Positions 12,301 through 26,079 of a DNA stretch of 64,000 bases are shown one piece after another. The notes below the pieces were generated by a model. That model made no database searches, had not been told where the DNA came from, and saw only the letters and a list, made by a program, of their open reading frames with translations. Made by a program: the position numbers and the translations under genes. The stretch is from contig JAKTNV010000003.1 of NCBI GenBank assembly GCA_022747635.1, positions 96,434,454 through 96,498,453 of the forward strand, written 5' to 3'. Source of the DNA: Hetaerina americana. Taxonomy: Eukaryota > Arthropoda > Insecta > Odonata > Calopterygidae. The first letter of the stretch is position 1. Each line of letters opens with the position of its first letter.

Positions 12301-15300
12301 TGCGAGAATTGAAAGTCTTATACACCTTATTTCCTTTATAATGCTGCCCGTACTTTATTTAGTTAAAATTTATGATTGCCCGACAAAAATCAAATTATTG
12401 ATTCAAGGATTTAAAATGGATGGATCTGACTTTTAGAAAAGATTTTTTTTATCCTCATTCTTTTCACGGTTTAGAAAAGTGACCCATTTTTAAATGGTTT
12501 ACGCTTGAGCATGACAGAAGGCTTCTTTATCTACTTGTATATCGGCAAAAGTTATTTGCTCGTAAACCATTATTATTAGCTTCTTTCTGATCTGAACCTG
12601 AGTTAAAGCTTTCCGAGGGTATCCTTCTTGTTCAGTTTTTAAGGGGAGATTAAGGTATATGTATTTAAGGTGTTGATTGACGCTATCCACTTGCCCATGG
12701 TAATGTTACATGGTGACACTTATCTTGATTATTGCAATACTGATAGAAAGACTCTCGGAATCTAAATATTATGCTTAAGGCGCCGTTTCTTGGCATATTA
12801 CAAGTGTGCTTATTCGTTTTTATTTAATTCTTAGGAATATTGTCATTAAAAGTCTCATCCTGTCATTGGTCAACAGATGGTAACTACACTTGGCACTCGT
12901 TGCTTCTTTATTGCTGCTAATAAAATATATTTATTTCCGCCGACACTCTGGTCTAATAGATGTTACTGATTGGTGGTGCATTTCAATGTTTGATATAAAA
13001 CGACAGGATCAATGAATGGAGAGCAGTTATAGATTTTTAAACTTAAGCTATCGTCCCCCATACGTCAGGAATGAGCGAAAATCAGGGAGCACTATTGTTT
13101 CGAAAATATTTGATATTATCTTTTCTCTGAAACGATGAAGGAAAAATGACATATACATATAATAACCATTAAAAATATTACGTTCATTTCAAATATGTGG
13201 CACCCATGAACAAATTTTGATAGAACAATGCTTAAATAATATGCTTAGTAGCTCAAATTAGGAGCATCTCTCTACGATTATTGTTTGCACGAACTAATTA
13301 ATGCGTGAATACTCTTCATGACGAAAATATTTTCAATGTCTAAAAAGGTGGAAATATAAATTTAGAGAAACTTAGTGGATATTTTGAAGCGTCAATAAGT
13401 GTATTTAATGTTTACCTGAAAGCTTGGTAATTAACAATTTTTTCTACGATGACACAAATTAACCCGTGCTGAATGGTATGTGCCAAACAGTAAAAGTAAT
13501 ATTATATGTTAGTTATTTTATGAATTTTAAAATTTTGAATTAAAAGAGTCTTTGTAATTTTAATCAAATATTCACATTTTCTATTATGATCTTAATGATT
13601 GCATATATTATTTAATTTGTTAAATTTCTCCATCTAAATAATAACCTGCAAGCAAACGCTCGGGTGTGTGCCACGATTTAATACAACGGCAGATATGCAA
13701 CATCAAAGATGAAGCTTTCCTGATTGTTAGTTACCGATTAATTTGTAAAATAATTCCAATGATCGGTTTTATGTACATTCTCTATGGTTTACTACGACTA
13801 CGTGTAAAATACATATCTACGGTTGCAAAGTAATCTCCTTAGTACCTATGCGAATACTGCTGAGTGAGGCCATTGTTTTGAATCATTCTTAAGTATTTAC
13901 CAGACATTAAGAAGGATTAACATACTGGCATAAATATTACTTGAAGAATGCTGAAATGGAGACTATGTTTACAGGTATCACTTAACGAAGTTTGTATGCT
14001 CCAGGCAGGAACATGCACACTTTATCATCTTGTCATCATTGGAAAGATGACCTTGCATAATTTACCCATTTAATAGGAAAATTTAAGTGCTAATGTAATC
14101 ATTTAAGAGTTCACTTCGACTGTTGGATCAGCAAACACTCAGATACCCCTACGGACAGCAAAGATTGAGGCTTTGCACAAAAATAGAGTAATCTAAATTG
14201 TAGAATTTGCAGAAGATTTCAAATATTTTGATATCGGTAGTTTTAGTATAACATTGCAATCATTAGCCTAACATTTTAAGTTTTATACTTGACAAAGTAG
14301 AATTGATTCATTAAAAAGAATTAAAACCGTACATTTGTCATTCCACCCATTTATCGACACTTATCAAACAATGACTCATGTTTTGATGTTAAACGTCACA
14401 CTTAGGTTTACTTGAAGATGAAATTTTACGCCTTGGCTTAAGAAATGTCGTTAAAAGTGTGGAATAACAATGTAAATGGTTTAATGCTTTTTAACACGAA
14501 AATAAATTCCTGTGCTTATGAATTCACGACAAGTTTGAATATTGATTAGTCTCAGACGTGATGTGGTGGAATTCGAACATAATAAAGAACAGATACAGAA
14601 CACTGTTACCATCTGTTCTCTATGGTTGTCCCCCTAATTTTTGCTACATTATAAATTATTATTATATTTTACTCAAAGAATAAATACGAGAACAAGCGTG
14701 CATATAAACTGAATATTATGTGTCAATACCTGGATGGAATTTTTGTGATTAAAAATATGAAATAGAGGACGTTATATTCACTTACTGATTGAAACAATTT
14801 GAAGCTTCTGTTTAATGCTGGTCTTTGAAAAACAAGAAAATCCATCTCTAAAATTATAAAAGTAATGCTCCACTCAAATTGTATTTTTGTATTTTTCGTA
14901 CACGTACTTATCATTAGAATTAATGTAATAAATGGGGCTAGCAACGTACAAAAACTACCTTGAATAGTTAGAATACAGTTATTGAAGTAATGCTAATTAA
15001 ACAATATTGAATTTGTTTTCGATAATATTTCAAAAATATTGCAAAGAATATATTATCAGTTAAAACTAAATTTTGGAATATTATTGAGCCTCAGGTTTGT
15101 TTATTAAACGTAGAAATGTCGGTAACCCAAGACAAAGTGAATACCATGCCCAAAAGTCAAATTTCATGCATAGAAGTTAAAATATTTGTCAAATATACGT
15201 TTATCAATAAAAAAATTTTTATACAAAGGGAAATCAACACCTACAGTATTGCTTTAGACTTCTTATAATTACAAAATATAAATAATTACGTGTTTATAGT

Positions 15301-16480
15301 AATACAGGTTATATATATCCAATTACAAAAGAGACGAGTTATGTGTAGTGATGTTACGTGTCGTTAAAAATGATTTGTGCTTATGGTTCGAGATTATGGA
15401 TAACGATATTTGGAATTTTAGAAAAAAGTAAAAATATCTTGTCAAACATTATGGCTGTAAAACATTTCAGTCTTTTTCATTGAAAAGCAGTCCGTATTTT
15501 GCACATAAAATAATACACTGAAAATTGTTTACTTCGATCTTTATTTAATATGCCCTGGGACCACCATATTTCCATTAGATATTGATGCTTCTACCTGACT
15601 ATCGTTTGAAGCCTTAAAAGAATCACTGACGGATGCCTATCAAACGAATATGAGTCATTTAGCATCACTGTTCATATTTACAGATCCAGCCAACGGCCGG
15701 CAACATGACGCATAGTACTTATTAAATAAAATAACCTGTAATTTGAATATTAACCATACATATTTACTGAATTTCAATATAACGGCCATTTTGAAGGCCG
15801 ATTCCACTGTACAAAATAAAGTTTATGTCTATGTTACCTATTGCTATAATAATATTGCTGCATCCCTCGGATATGTACAGAATTTAAAGTAATAGACAAT
15901 ATATTTTATAAGTTTACTTGGTATTCAGCATGAAAAGGTTTTTATTCTGCGTGATCTTTATCATGGACAGTTAAGTATTGGAAAATATAGACTTATATTC
16001 ATTTAAAACCGTCAAATTGATTGTAAATGGTACAATCATCCCATATACCTTCGTACCTTTTTAACTATGTATAAGTTCCCGACTTAAACTTTTTCAGTAA
16101 ATCTCTCCGTTTCATTCTTTCATCTAACGACCTTTTAACTTCTTTCAATCTCTACACTTTCAGGTCAGTCTTGGAACAGTTTAATCTACAATTTACTCTA
16201 TTTACTGTGAGTTAATATTTATTTTCTATTTTTTTTAAATTTATTTCATCGAAAAATTAATTTCTCCGAAAGAGACCAACTGGAAAGATGTTTCTCTTCC
16301 TTCGCGACCGACGGAAATGTTATCCTTTTTATTCGCTTCATTTCCAAAATTGTAACCAGGATGCTTGGCTCTGACATACTCTTTCATTAACTATCAAGTG
16401 AGAAAAAGATTTTCTCACCTTAACGTACCGTACACCGGACTGAGAAGGCTTTTACAGCCCACACTATTCATCGTGGTACT
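9400..16480. other. Long gene-free AT-rich stretch
   Basis: Seven kilobases with no recognisable coding region, transposon or RNA gene. The longest frame (plus 11657-11947, 96 codons) has no domain signature. Its neighbourhood, about 11650-11860, is GC-richer and more complex than the flanks and is the most likely functional patch. Confidence 0.5.
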
Positions 16481-18060
16481 ACTTATTCTCCACCGAGGTA
16501 ACCGACGCCTCACCGACGGCGGCAATAACACCACCCGGGGACGAGAAGACCTTTCGTCTTTTAGCCCACAGTCCTCTTCCTCTCCGGAGACATTAATTAG
16601 GGCAAACATTACGACAGCGGACGCAGGCGCCTCGACATCACGGTTCGAGTCCGTCGCTAATGGGCCCACGAGAATCTTTCTTAAGGCGTCTGGCGACGCA
16701 CTGATAAAAAGGGAGTAAGAGGCCAGGAAGGAGGGGATTTAGGAGGAGGGTTGGAAAGGAAAGTAAAAGATTGGACTCGGGGCAAAAGACGCGGCATGGA
16801 AAGAGAGAGAAAGAATCATGGCGGAGGTAGAAAACGGGCGCTGGTGGTGCTTGTGCTATGATATTTCGAAGGAAAGAGTTGGCCTGTTAATGATATTTAG
16901 GGAGAGGGACCAGAATGATGTAGAGAAAAAAAATGGTGGTGGTTTAGTACTTGGCTGGATAGAGATTAGTAAGATTTGGATGAGCATTTAATCTGTAAAG
17001 GCAGAGAAATTAAAGCGGACGATGGTAGAAAGGGTCATCGCAATGGCACGGCGGGGAAATGAGTTGATAATGATTTTCCTCTGATATTAGTAAAGCCTTT
17101 CATTTGTTAAAAATAGATGTATTAAGAGTGGCCAAAAAGTCATTACGTCCTGAAAATGTCTAGCCATATTTGAGCGGCCCAAAAAGTGAAGGCGTGTAGA
17201 AAAAACTGGTGATTAAAAATAAATATGAAATTGGAAAATAAAACTCCCTCACAAATCTCAAGAAGAGGAACGACTTTCAACAGTAATATTCGATAATTAT
17301 TTCTTTTAAATTAAACTTGGGTTCTTTTGAGAGAAAAGAATTAATGCTATTACAAAAAATGTCAAATATTTCTTTCCGTTCTTGTGGCGAAGTGTGAGAG
17401 CATGTTTCACCAGCATCCTCTCTATATTTTATTGGTTGATGAAGTCATTATTTTATTATAGAAGTAAATGGTGACAGAATTCTGTGAACTACATTTAGCC
17501 CCAATTTATTGAATGAAGGAGCTACGTAATAATATTTACGATCGGTGAATTCGTACTTCTAAGTAGTCTCGCTTCCATTGGCCAATATCATCGGTGTCCA
17601 GCGAAAGAATTTGCAAGGTTTTCGTGTGCCAGTCATATGTGCTAAATGATCAAAATATATTTTATGGGAAGGAAAAAAGTAATCAAAACAGTGAGAAGTT
17701 TTTTAATCAATATCTCAGTGCAACTGGGCAATCGTCTTTATCCACTTCTGACATGGCATCCCGGAGGATTTCATAACCTGGGCTTCGGTTGAGGTTTAGG
17801 CGGATGGGTCGCCAAGGAGGTAAAGGTGTGAGGGGGGAGTGTGAGGGAACGTGGGGGCGTTGAGGGGAGTGCGTCGGGGTGGAAATAAACTTGGTGTGGG
17901 GGGGATGAGAGGAGTTCTGAAGGAGTTTGAAGGCGAGGAGGAGGAATGGGAGTCGTGGTAAGGGGGCGAAGAGGATGACTCGGATAAAAGAAGGACAGGT
18001 GTAAGACTTGGCACTCGGGTTATTTGTGTATCAAGGATGTGGATCTTGGGGAGTGGGAGG
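16480..18060. other. Mixed GC-richer region with purine-rich strand bias
   Basis: From about 16490 to 16700 the sequence is GC- and CpG-rich; at 16720-16840 and 17790-18000 the plus strand is strongly purine-rich (G and A). The 117-codon plus frame at 16365-16718 spans the CpG-rich part, but it has an overlapping minus frame and no family signature, so it is not called a gene. About 17060-17760 is ordinary AT-rich sequence. Confidence 0.5.
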
Positions 18061-20640
18061 AAATAAGGTATTTTGGAAGAGTTATGTGAGCATGATTTTA
18101 AAACGTTGCTTAAAATGTCTTCATAAAAGTTTGTCGTGGTCGTGGGCTTTTAAAGATTGGTGCGTAAGCCCCGGGTCTGGTTAGGCACCATTCTTTCCAT
18201 CAAATGATACAACTATACCTGTTACTACTTGTCAGTCCAGAACTTTGAGTGTATACATTAATGTATATGAAAACCATGACGTTATGGATGGTAATATTAT
18301 TTGTCCTGAAAGAAATGGTTGTGATTAGTGGATGGAATTCAATCCTTTATGGTGGTTTGTTATTACCCGGCTCTCAAACTTTAGCTAAAGTGCATTTTGG
18401 GAGGAGCCCACCAATTTTCCATATGCCCATGAAAGAATATATAATACAATAATCAATCTTATTGCTAAGAATTTATTACATAAGGCCAAGTTATCTAAGT
18501 TCATAATCTTTACAAAAATGAAAAATATGTCTATTTACACTAAAAAGTATAATAATATTAAGTGTCGTTATATATTAGCTTTAAATGCGAAGAAATTTAA
18601 TTAGTGAAATGAAATATTAATTAATTTATTAGTGATTATAATATTGAATACACGGAAATGATTCCATCCTCTACCATGAAAGAAGCTCTAGCTTCTAGGA
18701 GTGAAATATTTTTTGGCTGAGCTCCACAACAGTGGAAGATACGAATTGTTAATTGCATGCAGCATTAATCCAAGGAAACGTTTCAAAGCCACTACGCTGT
18801 CATGAGATTAATGAAAGACAAGAAGTAGAGCACTCAAAGGAAAACAAGGTATCATTTTTTCTCGTCTTCGGAATGAAATAAATTGCTTCATCTTATAGCA
18901 CGGACAAAATAAGAGTATGTATTAAGGAATAGTATGGAGCCGTTGAAATTAGAATGAAACCATAGAAATTATTTTCTCTCTAACTTACGAGGCACATTGA
19001 GTATTTTTCTTCAAGATTTTAATTGGATGTATTACACATAAAAATTAAACGTTACCGGCATTTTCAAGCATTAATAGAGCTGTAATAATTTAAAATATAA
19101 TTCGAGTATATTACCATAGATTCCGCGTGACTAGTTGTCTGTAAAGTAGAGCAGAAATGTTTTATCTTCCTTAAGTAATCATTAAAATTAGACATCTTCT
19201 TTACAAAATCTTCAAAAATGTAAAAATGATATGTTTGAACACGTAAATTTCTTATCAACTGATGTATTGACATATAAAATTAATTTCATATTTTAGTAAA
19301 TTCATATTCTTAAGCAACCCTTTTATAATCAAATGGCTATAATGCTAATTCCCGTTTTCTGTAATTCAATGGAAATTAATTGAAATATACCTCTTACTTT
19401 TTCCCTTATTTTAGTTCCCTTGCCATTACAATTTTGGACCTCAAAAAAGTCACCCAACAAAACTAAAGTCGTAATAGAAGTTTATGTGGAACTAACATAC
19501 CAACCAATGGGTGTATGAGATTATTTTTGGAGTGCAATCGGGTTACTTGAATAAATTGAGGCCTAAGAATTAGTGCTGGAGAAATAGAACCTTGATGGAT
19601 CAGTTGCTGATTTTCTCCATAGAAAACTAACCGCTTGATTCTTCTAGATAGCAGGGCAAAAAAGTAGGAAACCATCCTCCTAGTCTGAGTGAGAGATTGC
19701 ACGCTGTTGAACTTGTATAGAAAGAGCTCCATCGTTGCATGCACATTTGATTTTCTGGGAAATAAAATAGTTTTATGGCAGTATTAAATAAGTAATGGAG
19801 CCCCTATGCTTTTGTAAGATAGTTTTAATTGCTTTTACTCCGTGACTAGAACAGCAGGTAATAACTAACAGTAATAATAGTCTAACTACCGAGTACCACA
19901 CGGTTTATATATAATAAATATGTTGATGACCATTTATCTTTGACAACTTCTTCTTACTATATACTTATGACTGTATGAGTACAACGATTATCTTTGAAAA
20001 GGGAGTATGAGGTTATATTTAGTTATTCTTAGGTGGTGCATTATTGGCACTTGTGAAAATGTACACCACGAAGAGTAATTGCCTGGCTATTTAGCATTAT
20101 ACGGTTCTATTATATCATTGCCCTCAACGATCATATTGTTTATTTTTCAGTGAGTAAACACCATGGAAGCAGAATAAATGCAATATGAAAGACATTATAT
20201 ATTGAAATACATATAGTATGTCCGAAATCAAATATTTTCACATCCATTTTTCAAATTCGTCCCTAAAATACATATTAATATAATTATGCATAAGCTAAAC
20301 ATCTAGTATGAAATTTATGACACCATTATTCTATGAAAATATTAGTTTTACAGAATAAAAAAATCAATGAGCGTCCACCCCATGATTCATCCTTTCAACT
20401 ACCTAATGTCATGCAGTAACAGGTACCGTTAATCCTTCTAGGGAAGTTTTTTGCCTGTTAGGTATTTTTGATTAAGCAATCCTGGAAAAGCAGTCATTGT
20501 GAAACAAAAATATACAAAATATTAGTGTCGGGAGAAAAATAGCGGATTTTTCCCATGAGAACTCTCACTCTAGTCACTGAAACACTTGTATCATTCGTGG
20601 AGTTGATGCATACCTTTGTTTCCAAAGTTTACAGCCGACT
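18060..20640. other. AT-rich intergenic sequence
   Basis: No gene or repeat was recognised. Frames of 67-93 codons occur without any motif. Confidence 0.55.
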
Positions 20641-21640
20641 CTTTGCTCGCCTTTAATCACTCGCGCCGCCCTCCCACGCCACCCTTTGCTCCGAGGCGAA
20701 TGCAAAGTCTCATCTCAGCAGGGTGAGTGCGCGTGCCATGTTCAGCCCGACCATGCCAAGAGTAGATTGAGAAATCACACCCTCTCTCTGCGCTTTTTCT
20801 TCCACCCTTCCCTTCACTTTTCGGTGGGAGGTAGAGTAAGACTCCGGCTAGATCGCGTATTTCATCCGGGAGGGGGAGGGAGAGACGGCGGCAAACGGGT
20901 CCGGGCAAAGGGACACCACCAATTCTCTCCCGACCCGATCCGTGCTGGAGCCTCCCCTCCTTCCCCCGCCATCTCCGGTTTCAAGTTGCCTCCTTGCATG
21001 CCGCAACACACGTCTCTCCTCAAATAGTTTACCCCATTTCTCACCCCCGTTGCCACCCGCCCGGTCCTCCCACATCATCCCTTTGAATAAAACGAAGAGT
21101 GTGGCGGTGAGTGAGAGAGACTCCTTCCCCCTTTCCGTCGTCCGCCCTCCTCCGATCCGAAATAAAAGCAAATCCCACTCAAACCCTCCTGCCAACGGTC
21201 CTTGCCACACCCGCCTGCCCCGCAGCTTTCTCGTTAATCCCTTCCGGCCTCCTCTCTCCGCGGGGGGGGGGGGTACGTCGCGAAGCGCACCGCGCGACAG
21301 GCGGATCCTACTTCGCGAATGTCAGCAGGGTGGGGAGAGGAGCGCCGACCCCTCATTTGTAGAGGGCGAATAACACGGGTAACGATGTCACCGGCTGCCG
21401 CACTCCTTCATCGCGGCCGGATTATTTTTTAGGTTGGCGGGGGTGGGCGTGCGTGGGTGGGTAGGCGGTCGAGGCAAGTGCAGTGGGGTGAGTTGCTGAC
21501 GCGGGCGCACGCACTCCGCTTCGCTTTGGTGCGGGATTGTGGCCCCAATGCATCATCCCGCGTCGTCTCCGAAGGTGGTGGTTAGGAAGATAGGAGAGAG
21601 GGAGGTGGTGAAAGGACCATGGGGGAAGTGAGGGGGAGTT
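20640..21640. other. GC- and CpG-rich island with strand-asymmetric blocks
   Basis: About 1 kb of GC-rich, CpG-dense sequence lies between AT-rich flanks. It contains a run of 11 G (about 21261-21271) and alternating pyrimidine-rich and purine-rich blocks. Overlapping frames of 60-143 codons on both strands are rich in Pro, Ser, Arg and Gly, as expected from composition alone. It may be the CpG-island promoter of a gene outside the visible evidence. Confidence 0.6.
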
Positions 21641-21899
21641 ATACGCTTCAGACGAATCCAAGTGGCCGGGCACGAGTGAGAAAATCCAATTGGTGGCAAT
21701 GTTTGCGTCAGTTCTCAGGAAGTTCTTCGTATTTTGCCGATGAGGGTGATCAAATAATACAAATACTCAAATACTCAAGTCCAAGAACCAGGTTGGAGAG
21801 GGATGAAAAGTTGATTCGACCTCATTTGGCGCGATGCGAGGGAACATCATATCCCACCTTACAATACAGAAGACAGCTTAAAGGCGTCTCTTAGGAAGC

Positions 21900-23490
21900 T
21901 AAGTGCGTTTCAACACTATGGCGTCGTCACCTGATATACCTACTTGATAATGATAACCAGACATTGAACGTGTGTTGTACACTGATAGCTCAGTAGAAAT
22001 TACCTACAAACTTTTTAGTTGGTAGGAGTTAAAAACTTCACAAAGATTGCTATGGATCAATTAGGGGTAATTTACCCGTATTGGTGGGGGATATAGTAAC
22101 AAATCGGATGTAATGGGTCCGCTTCCTGTTGACAAAGTGTATTTGTATTCTTACAAATTAGTTTTTAAATTGGCCTTTTTGATAAGTTATGACTGCTTTA
22201 TTTTGAAGAAAGTCTTTGAAACTAGTCTAAATAAAAACATAATTAATTTGTAGCAGAACCTTAATTTTGACTTGAAGCATTTTGGCTGATAAATGATATT
22301 TTAATAGCTAACCCCGTAATTACTCTTAAGTTCTGCTTGATAAGTGATAGTGTAAATCGTTTCCTTAGTCTTTGGCTATCAGGCATTAAGTATCCAAATA
22401 ATTTTGTTGTATTTGTGAAAGGTCACTAAAAATACATAAAATCAAACAGCGAGAATTTTTCTGAGGTATATCGAGGTATCATTTGGATAAGACCCGATTG
22501 ATTCCCATTATAAAAGTGTGGAATATATATAATATTCACTGTAATTAGCTTGAAAATTCAATCATGAATGAGGTTGGATATTCTCAATTAAGCCAAATTC
22601 TATCATTCAACAAACTGTGGTGCCATTGTGATGAAAAGTTGACGGTATTTTTGGGACTGCTTACAATGTTTTTTATAAAGCGTGGTGGATCTAAATGTAA
22701 GTAAACTCACATTGGTAGGACGTAAAAGAAATAACAACGGTAAATTTTTCTTTCTAACATGAAATAATAACAAGCATCTCATTTGCTATTAAGATTCGGA
22801 ATTAATTGGAGGAGAATATATTTTCAATTTTCTATAAGAATTTGAAAAACGATTTCTAATTTTTTAACCAGTGGCCTAAATTAATATGCGATAAAAGTCA
22901 GAGATTTATCATTCTAAGAATTTGGAAAATAGCATAGATTCATCACAAGTTAGAGAAAATTATTTTTGATATTAAGTGTATTGGAAAAGCATTTTAGAGA
23001 GGCATCCATCAAGATCTCCAAAAGATCAGGTTTTTTCTTCTTTGTTTTTTGAATACAGAGTAAAAACTTACCAAAGAAATATTTTGACTCTTACTGAGTA
23101 AATTCTTCTTCTCTTTGTTCCTAATCAATGAATTGATAAATAGCTTGCTCCTCTACTTCATATTGTGTTGATTAAGTTTTTCTGGAATGAGGGAATGTGG
23201 TTTTCTGTAATAAAGGAACTAATAAGGTTAAAAAACGTGTCAGGCAATGCCATATCAAATGTTTAGTGTGGTACAGGTAGCATTAATCAACAGTGTCTAA
23301 AATGTTAGGTATATTTTTAACGTTTGGCCTTTCAGCAGGCGGAGTAAGGTTATGCAAATTATTCTAAAGATATGTATGAGTAGAAACATTGCCTTGTTAA
23401 ACGTATATAAAAGTTGGGTTGAGTAGCCGTGAAGAATAAGAAAATAAAAATTTGGAGCATGTAAAAGGAGGAAAATGATAGTCGTTAAAA
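21900..23490. other. AT-rich intergenic sequence
   Basis: Nothing recognisable beyond AT-rich unique sequence. Confidence 0.55.
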
Positions 23491-23492
23491 TT

Positions 23493-23795
23493 TCGGTGCT
23501 TCAGCCACTTTCTTAGGGGGTAGAGTGTTGGACTGCTGACCGAAGGGGCCCGGGATCGATTCCCGGGCAGGGAACTCTGGGCACCTTCAACTCCACCCAA
23601 GCTATGTGATTTATCGGGTTCCAGATCTGCCTGGGAAACCATAACTGGCACAGGGAAAGGAACTGTCCAATTTCACCCGCCGTCGGGCTTAGTACTGGGT
23701 GAACTCTACCATCACCTACCAAACCGACCTTCGGGTTGATTACTATGTTTATGGTTTATATACATAAATTAATAAATATAAATAAATAAATAAAT
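23493..23795 (+). mobile_element. SINE copy B, most complete tRNA-derived copy
   Basis: The head resembles a tRNA. GGGGTAGAGTGTTGGACTGC matches an A-box and D-arm region, and GGATCGATTCCC at 23553-23564 is a B-box (internal RNA polymerase III promoter). A tRNA-unrelated body follows, with the blocks CTGGGAAACCATAACTGGCA, GGGCTTAGTACTGGGTGA, CATCACCTACCAAACCGACC and TTCGGGTTGATTACTATG. It ends in a TAAA-type tail (about 23765-23795). Copies A, C, D and E share this body. SINEs have no protein and rely on a LINE for movement. The tail runs directly into a long (TA)n microsatellite. Confidence 0.85.
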
Positions 23796-23856
23796 GTATA
23801 TATATATATATAATATATATATATATAATATATATTATATATATATATATATATAT

Positions 23857-23927
<71 letters not shown>
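23796..23927. repeat. (TA)n microsatellite between two SINE copies
   Basis: About 130 bp of TA dinucleotides with a few interruptions sit exactly between the tail of SINE B and the head of SINE C. The Tyr/Ile frame on the minus strand is compositional. Confidence 0.95.
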
Positions 23928-23928
<1 letters not shown>

Positions 23929-24088
23929 CGTGGGTCGCAGTAGCCCGCGAGCGTAGAGCGTCGGACTTCTGACCGGAGGCCCGGAAAGAACTGGCCCTCC
24001 TATCTTTTGATGTATGCATTTCACACGCCGTCGGGTTTAGTACTAGGTGCTTTATCATGGGTGAAAAAAAACACAAATAAATGAATGA
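23928..24088 (+). mobile_element. SINE copy C, internally deleted
   Basis: The tRNA-like head is clear (GAGCGTAGAGCGTCGGACTT, then CTGACCGGAGGCCCGG). It then jumps to the late body (CACACGCCGTCGGGTTTAGT, then ACTAGGTG) and ends in an A-rich tail with AAATAAATGAATG. The B-box and much of the central body are missing compared with copy B. Confidence 0.75.
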
Positions 24089-24140
24089 ACCTTACACGTT
24101 ATTCGAATTTTCCCCTTTTTTCTAGGGAGAGGACTGAGGG

Positions 24141-24181
24141 CTAGGGAGAGAAGGGACTGACAGTCCTTCTCAGCTCCCTAG
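24141..24181. repeat. Imperfect hairpin just downstream of SINE C
   Basis: CTAGGGAG-AGAAGG-GACT pairs with AGTCCTTCT-AGCTCCCTAG across a 3-base loop, with small bulges. The 5' arm is itself partly repeated just upstream (CTAGGGAGAGGACTG). There is no evidence that it is expressed. Confidence 0.5.
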
Positions 24182-24189
24182 AGGAAAGT

Positions 24190-26070
24190 AGTTTGACCAC
24201 CGAAAATTCGCAATACTAGTGAGTTTCATTTGTACATGTCTCTCTGTGTTTTTAGTCACACGCGGTCTCAGGATTCTCCATTTAAATTACTATTCACATC
24301 CATGAGACCTTCCTTCAAAATTGTTCTGTTTTTTTAATAATTTTAAATGGTTTATGATTACAAGGTGCGTTTTTTTGAAGCATGGTAGCAGAGGTTTTAG
24401 CCTTGAAAATGTAAAATAACCTTATATTACGAATTAATAACCTTAATATACAATAATTCGAAGTAATAAATTATTGAGCAAACATTTACTCCCTTAATAA
24501 ACTTTTGAATCTTAATTTGAAATACATTGATGTTTAATTTAAATTTTGTGTCAAATTTTAGTTAGATATGCATTGAATTAATAATATTAAGCGTATTATA
24601 CAATTCAAGGATCATGAAATTAGGCAATATCGCCCTTCGTAAGAATAATCGTTCTTGCGACATTCTTTTCCTGCAGAACCGTGATACAGGTATGTGTCGA
24701 CCATTCTAGGCAAGTTATGATTTTTTCTCAATTTTTGCTTTCTCTTTGATTCACTTCATGAGCTTTTTAATGTCAGACTCTGATTAGTGTACGTTGAGTA
24801 GAAATTTAAAAAAATAACGAGGAAAATTTTACCTATGAATATCGCGTCATTATTAGTTATAAATCATCAAATAAACAAACTGTCATTTTTATATCTTTAA
24901 ATTTCACTTATAGTGCTAGGATATCTATTTTTCCGTTAACGCTTTACCAGTTCTTTAGTTAATGTATTTGGAAGAGAAAATAACTATTGATAGGTAAAAG
25001 ATTTAATTTATTGCGGGAGTAGACACTTTTTATGTAACTTTATGTAAATGTTGCATGACATAAATTCTTTTATTAAATGCATATTTAATATTTTCAAAAT
25101 TTATAATTTATGAATGTAGATCCAACTTTCCCGTCTAATGGTGAGATGTCTATTTGGCAGCCATGTGGGTGTTTCTAACGTTTTTTTACTCATAGAAGGT
25201 CCTGAGAATGCTGCTGAATATTGATGCCAGGAACTTTACTAAAAATAAGGTAATCGAACCAAAAGTAATATGATACTACTCATAACCAATACTACAGGAT
25301 AGTGAGACTACCTGTACTAGAGTACAGGTATAAGAACGCTATGCACTAATTCGTATGATTTATGCGAATTACTATTTGTGGAGTATTTTTGCAACAGCCG
25401 CAGTAATTTGGTGAGCAGTACAAAGTCATTAACTATAAACCTTCAGATTAGAGAATTGAAAAAAAAACCTTAAATGATATCTCATGGGGACAAAACGTAT
25501 AGAAGACGATTGTGAAGTGAAAAAGATTCAGACTGAGAAATTTATTTAAGGGCATCGTTTTATATAAAACGCACTCTCTCTGTAACTATCAATGTAAAAA
25601 AGTCCTAATGGCTCAAAATCTCTCATATACAGATGGTCTCTTCTCTCTCTTTCTTCTTCTTTCATACCCTGTAAATAAAGGCTTAATGAAGAATAGTAGT
25701 TCAGGGGAGAAGAAAGGGCCGAGGAAAAAAAAGTTTGAAATGAAATTATTTAATTAAGAAAAATTATGAATCGACCTATCATGGGGCTTTATTAAATACA
25801 GAATGCAGATACACGGGGAATACGGACAAAGAATTGAAAACACAAACAACAATTGAATGACTAATAGACAACGAAGATATTTCATTGAATTCGGTGATAC
25901 GGCAGTCGTTCTCAACGTAATTGGTTGTGTTGAGTGCATGTATCCATATTGAGGTGAACTACGTGCATGATAATTTTAATTGTTTTAAAATTATTGTTAC
26001 AAAACAGCCCAAGAGATTGTTCCTTTATTTATTGCCGAAGTCAGGGAAGCACTACCGCCTAAGTGCGCGT
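24190..26070. other. AT-rich intergenic sequence
   Basis: No gene was recognised. A 22-bp palindrome (TACCTGTACT-AG-AGTACAGGTA) lies at 25309-25330. Confidence 0.55.
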
Positions 26071-26079
26071 GTTGAAGCA

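Noticed and set aside
16636..16655. GGTTCGAGTCC, a consensus B-box, in the CpG-rich patch
   Set aside because: The flanking sequence does not fold as a tRNA and no A-box is visible.
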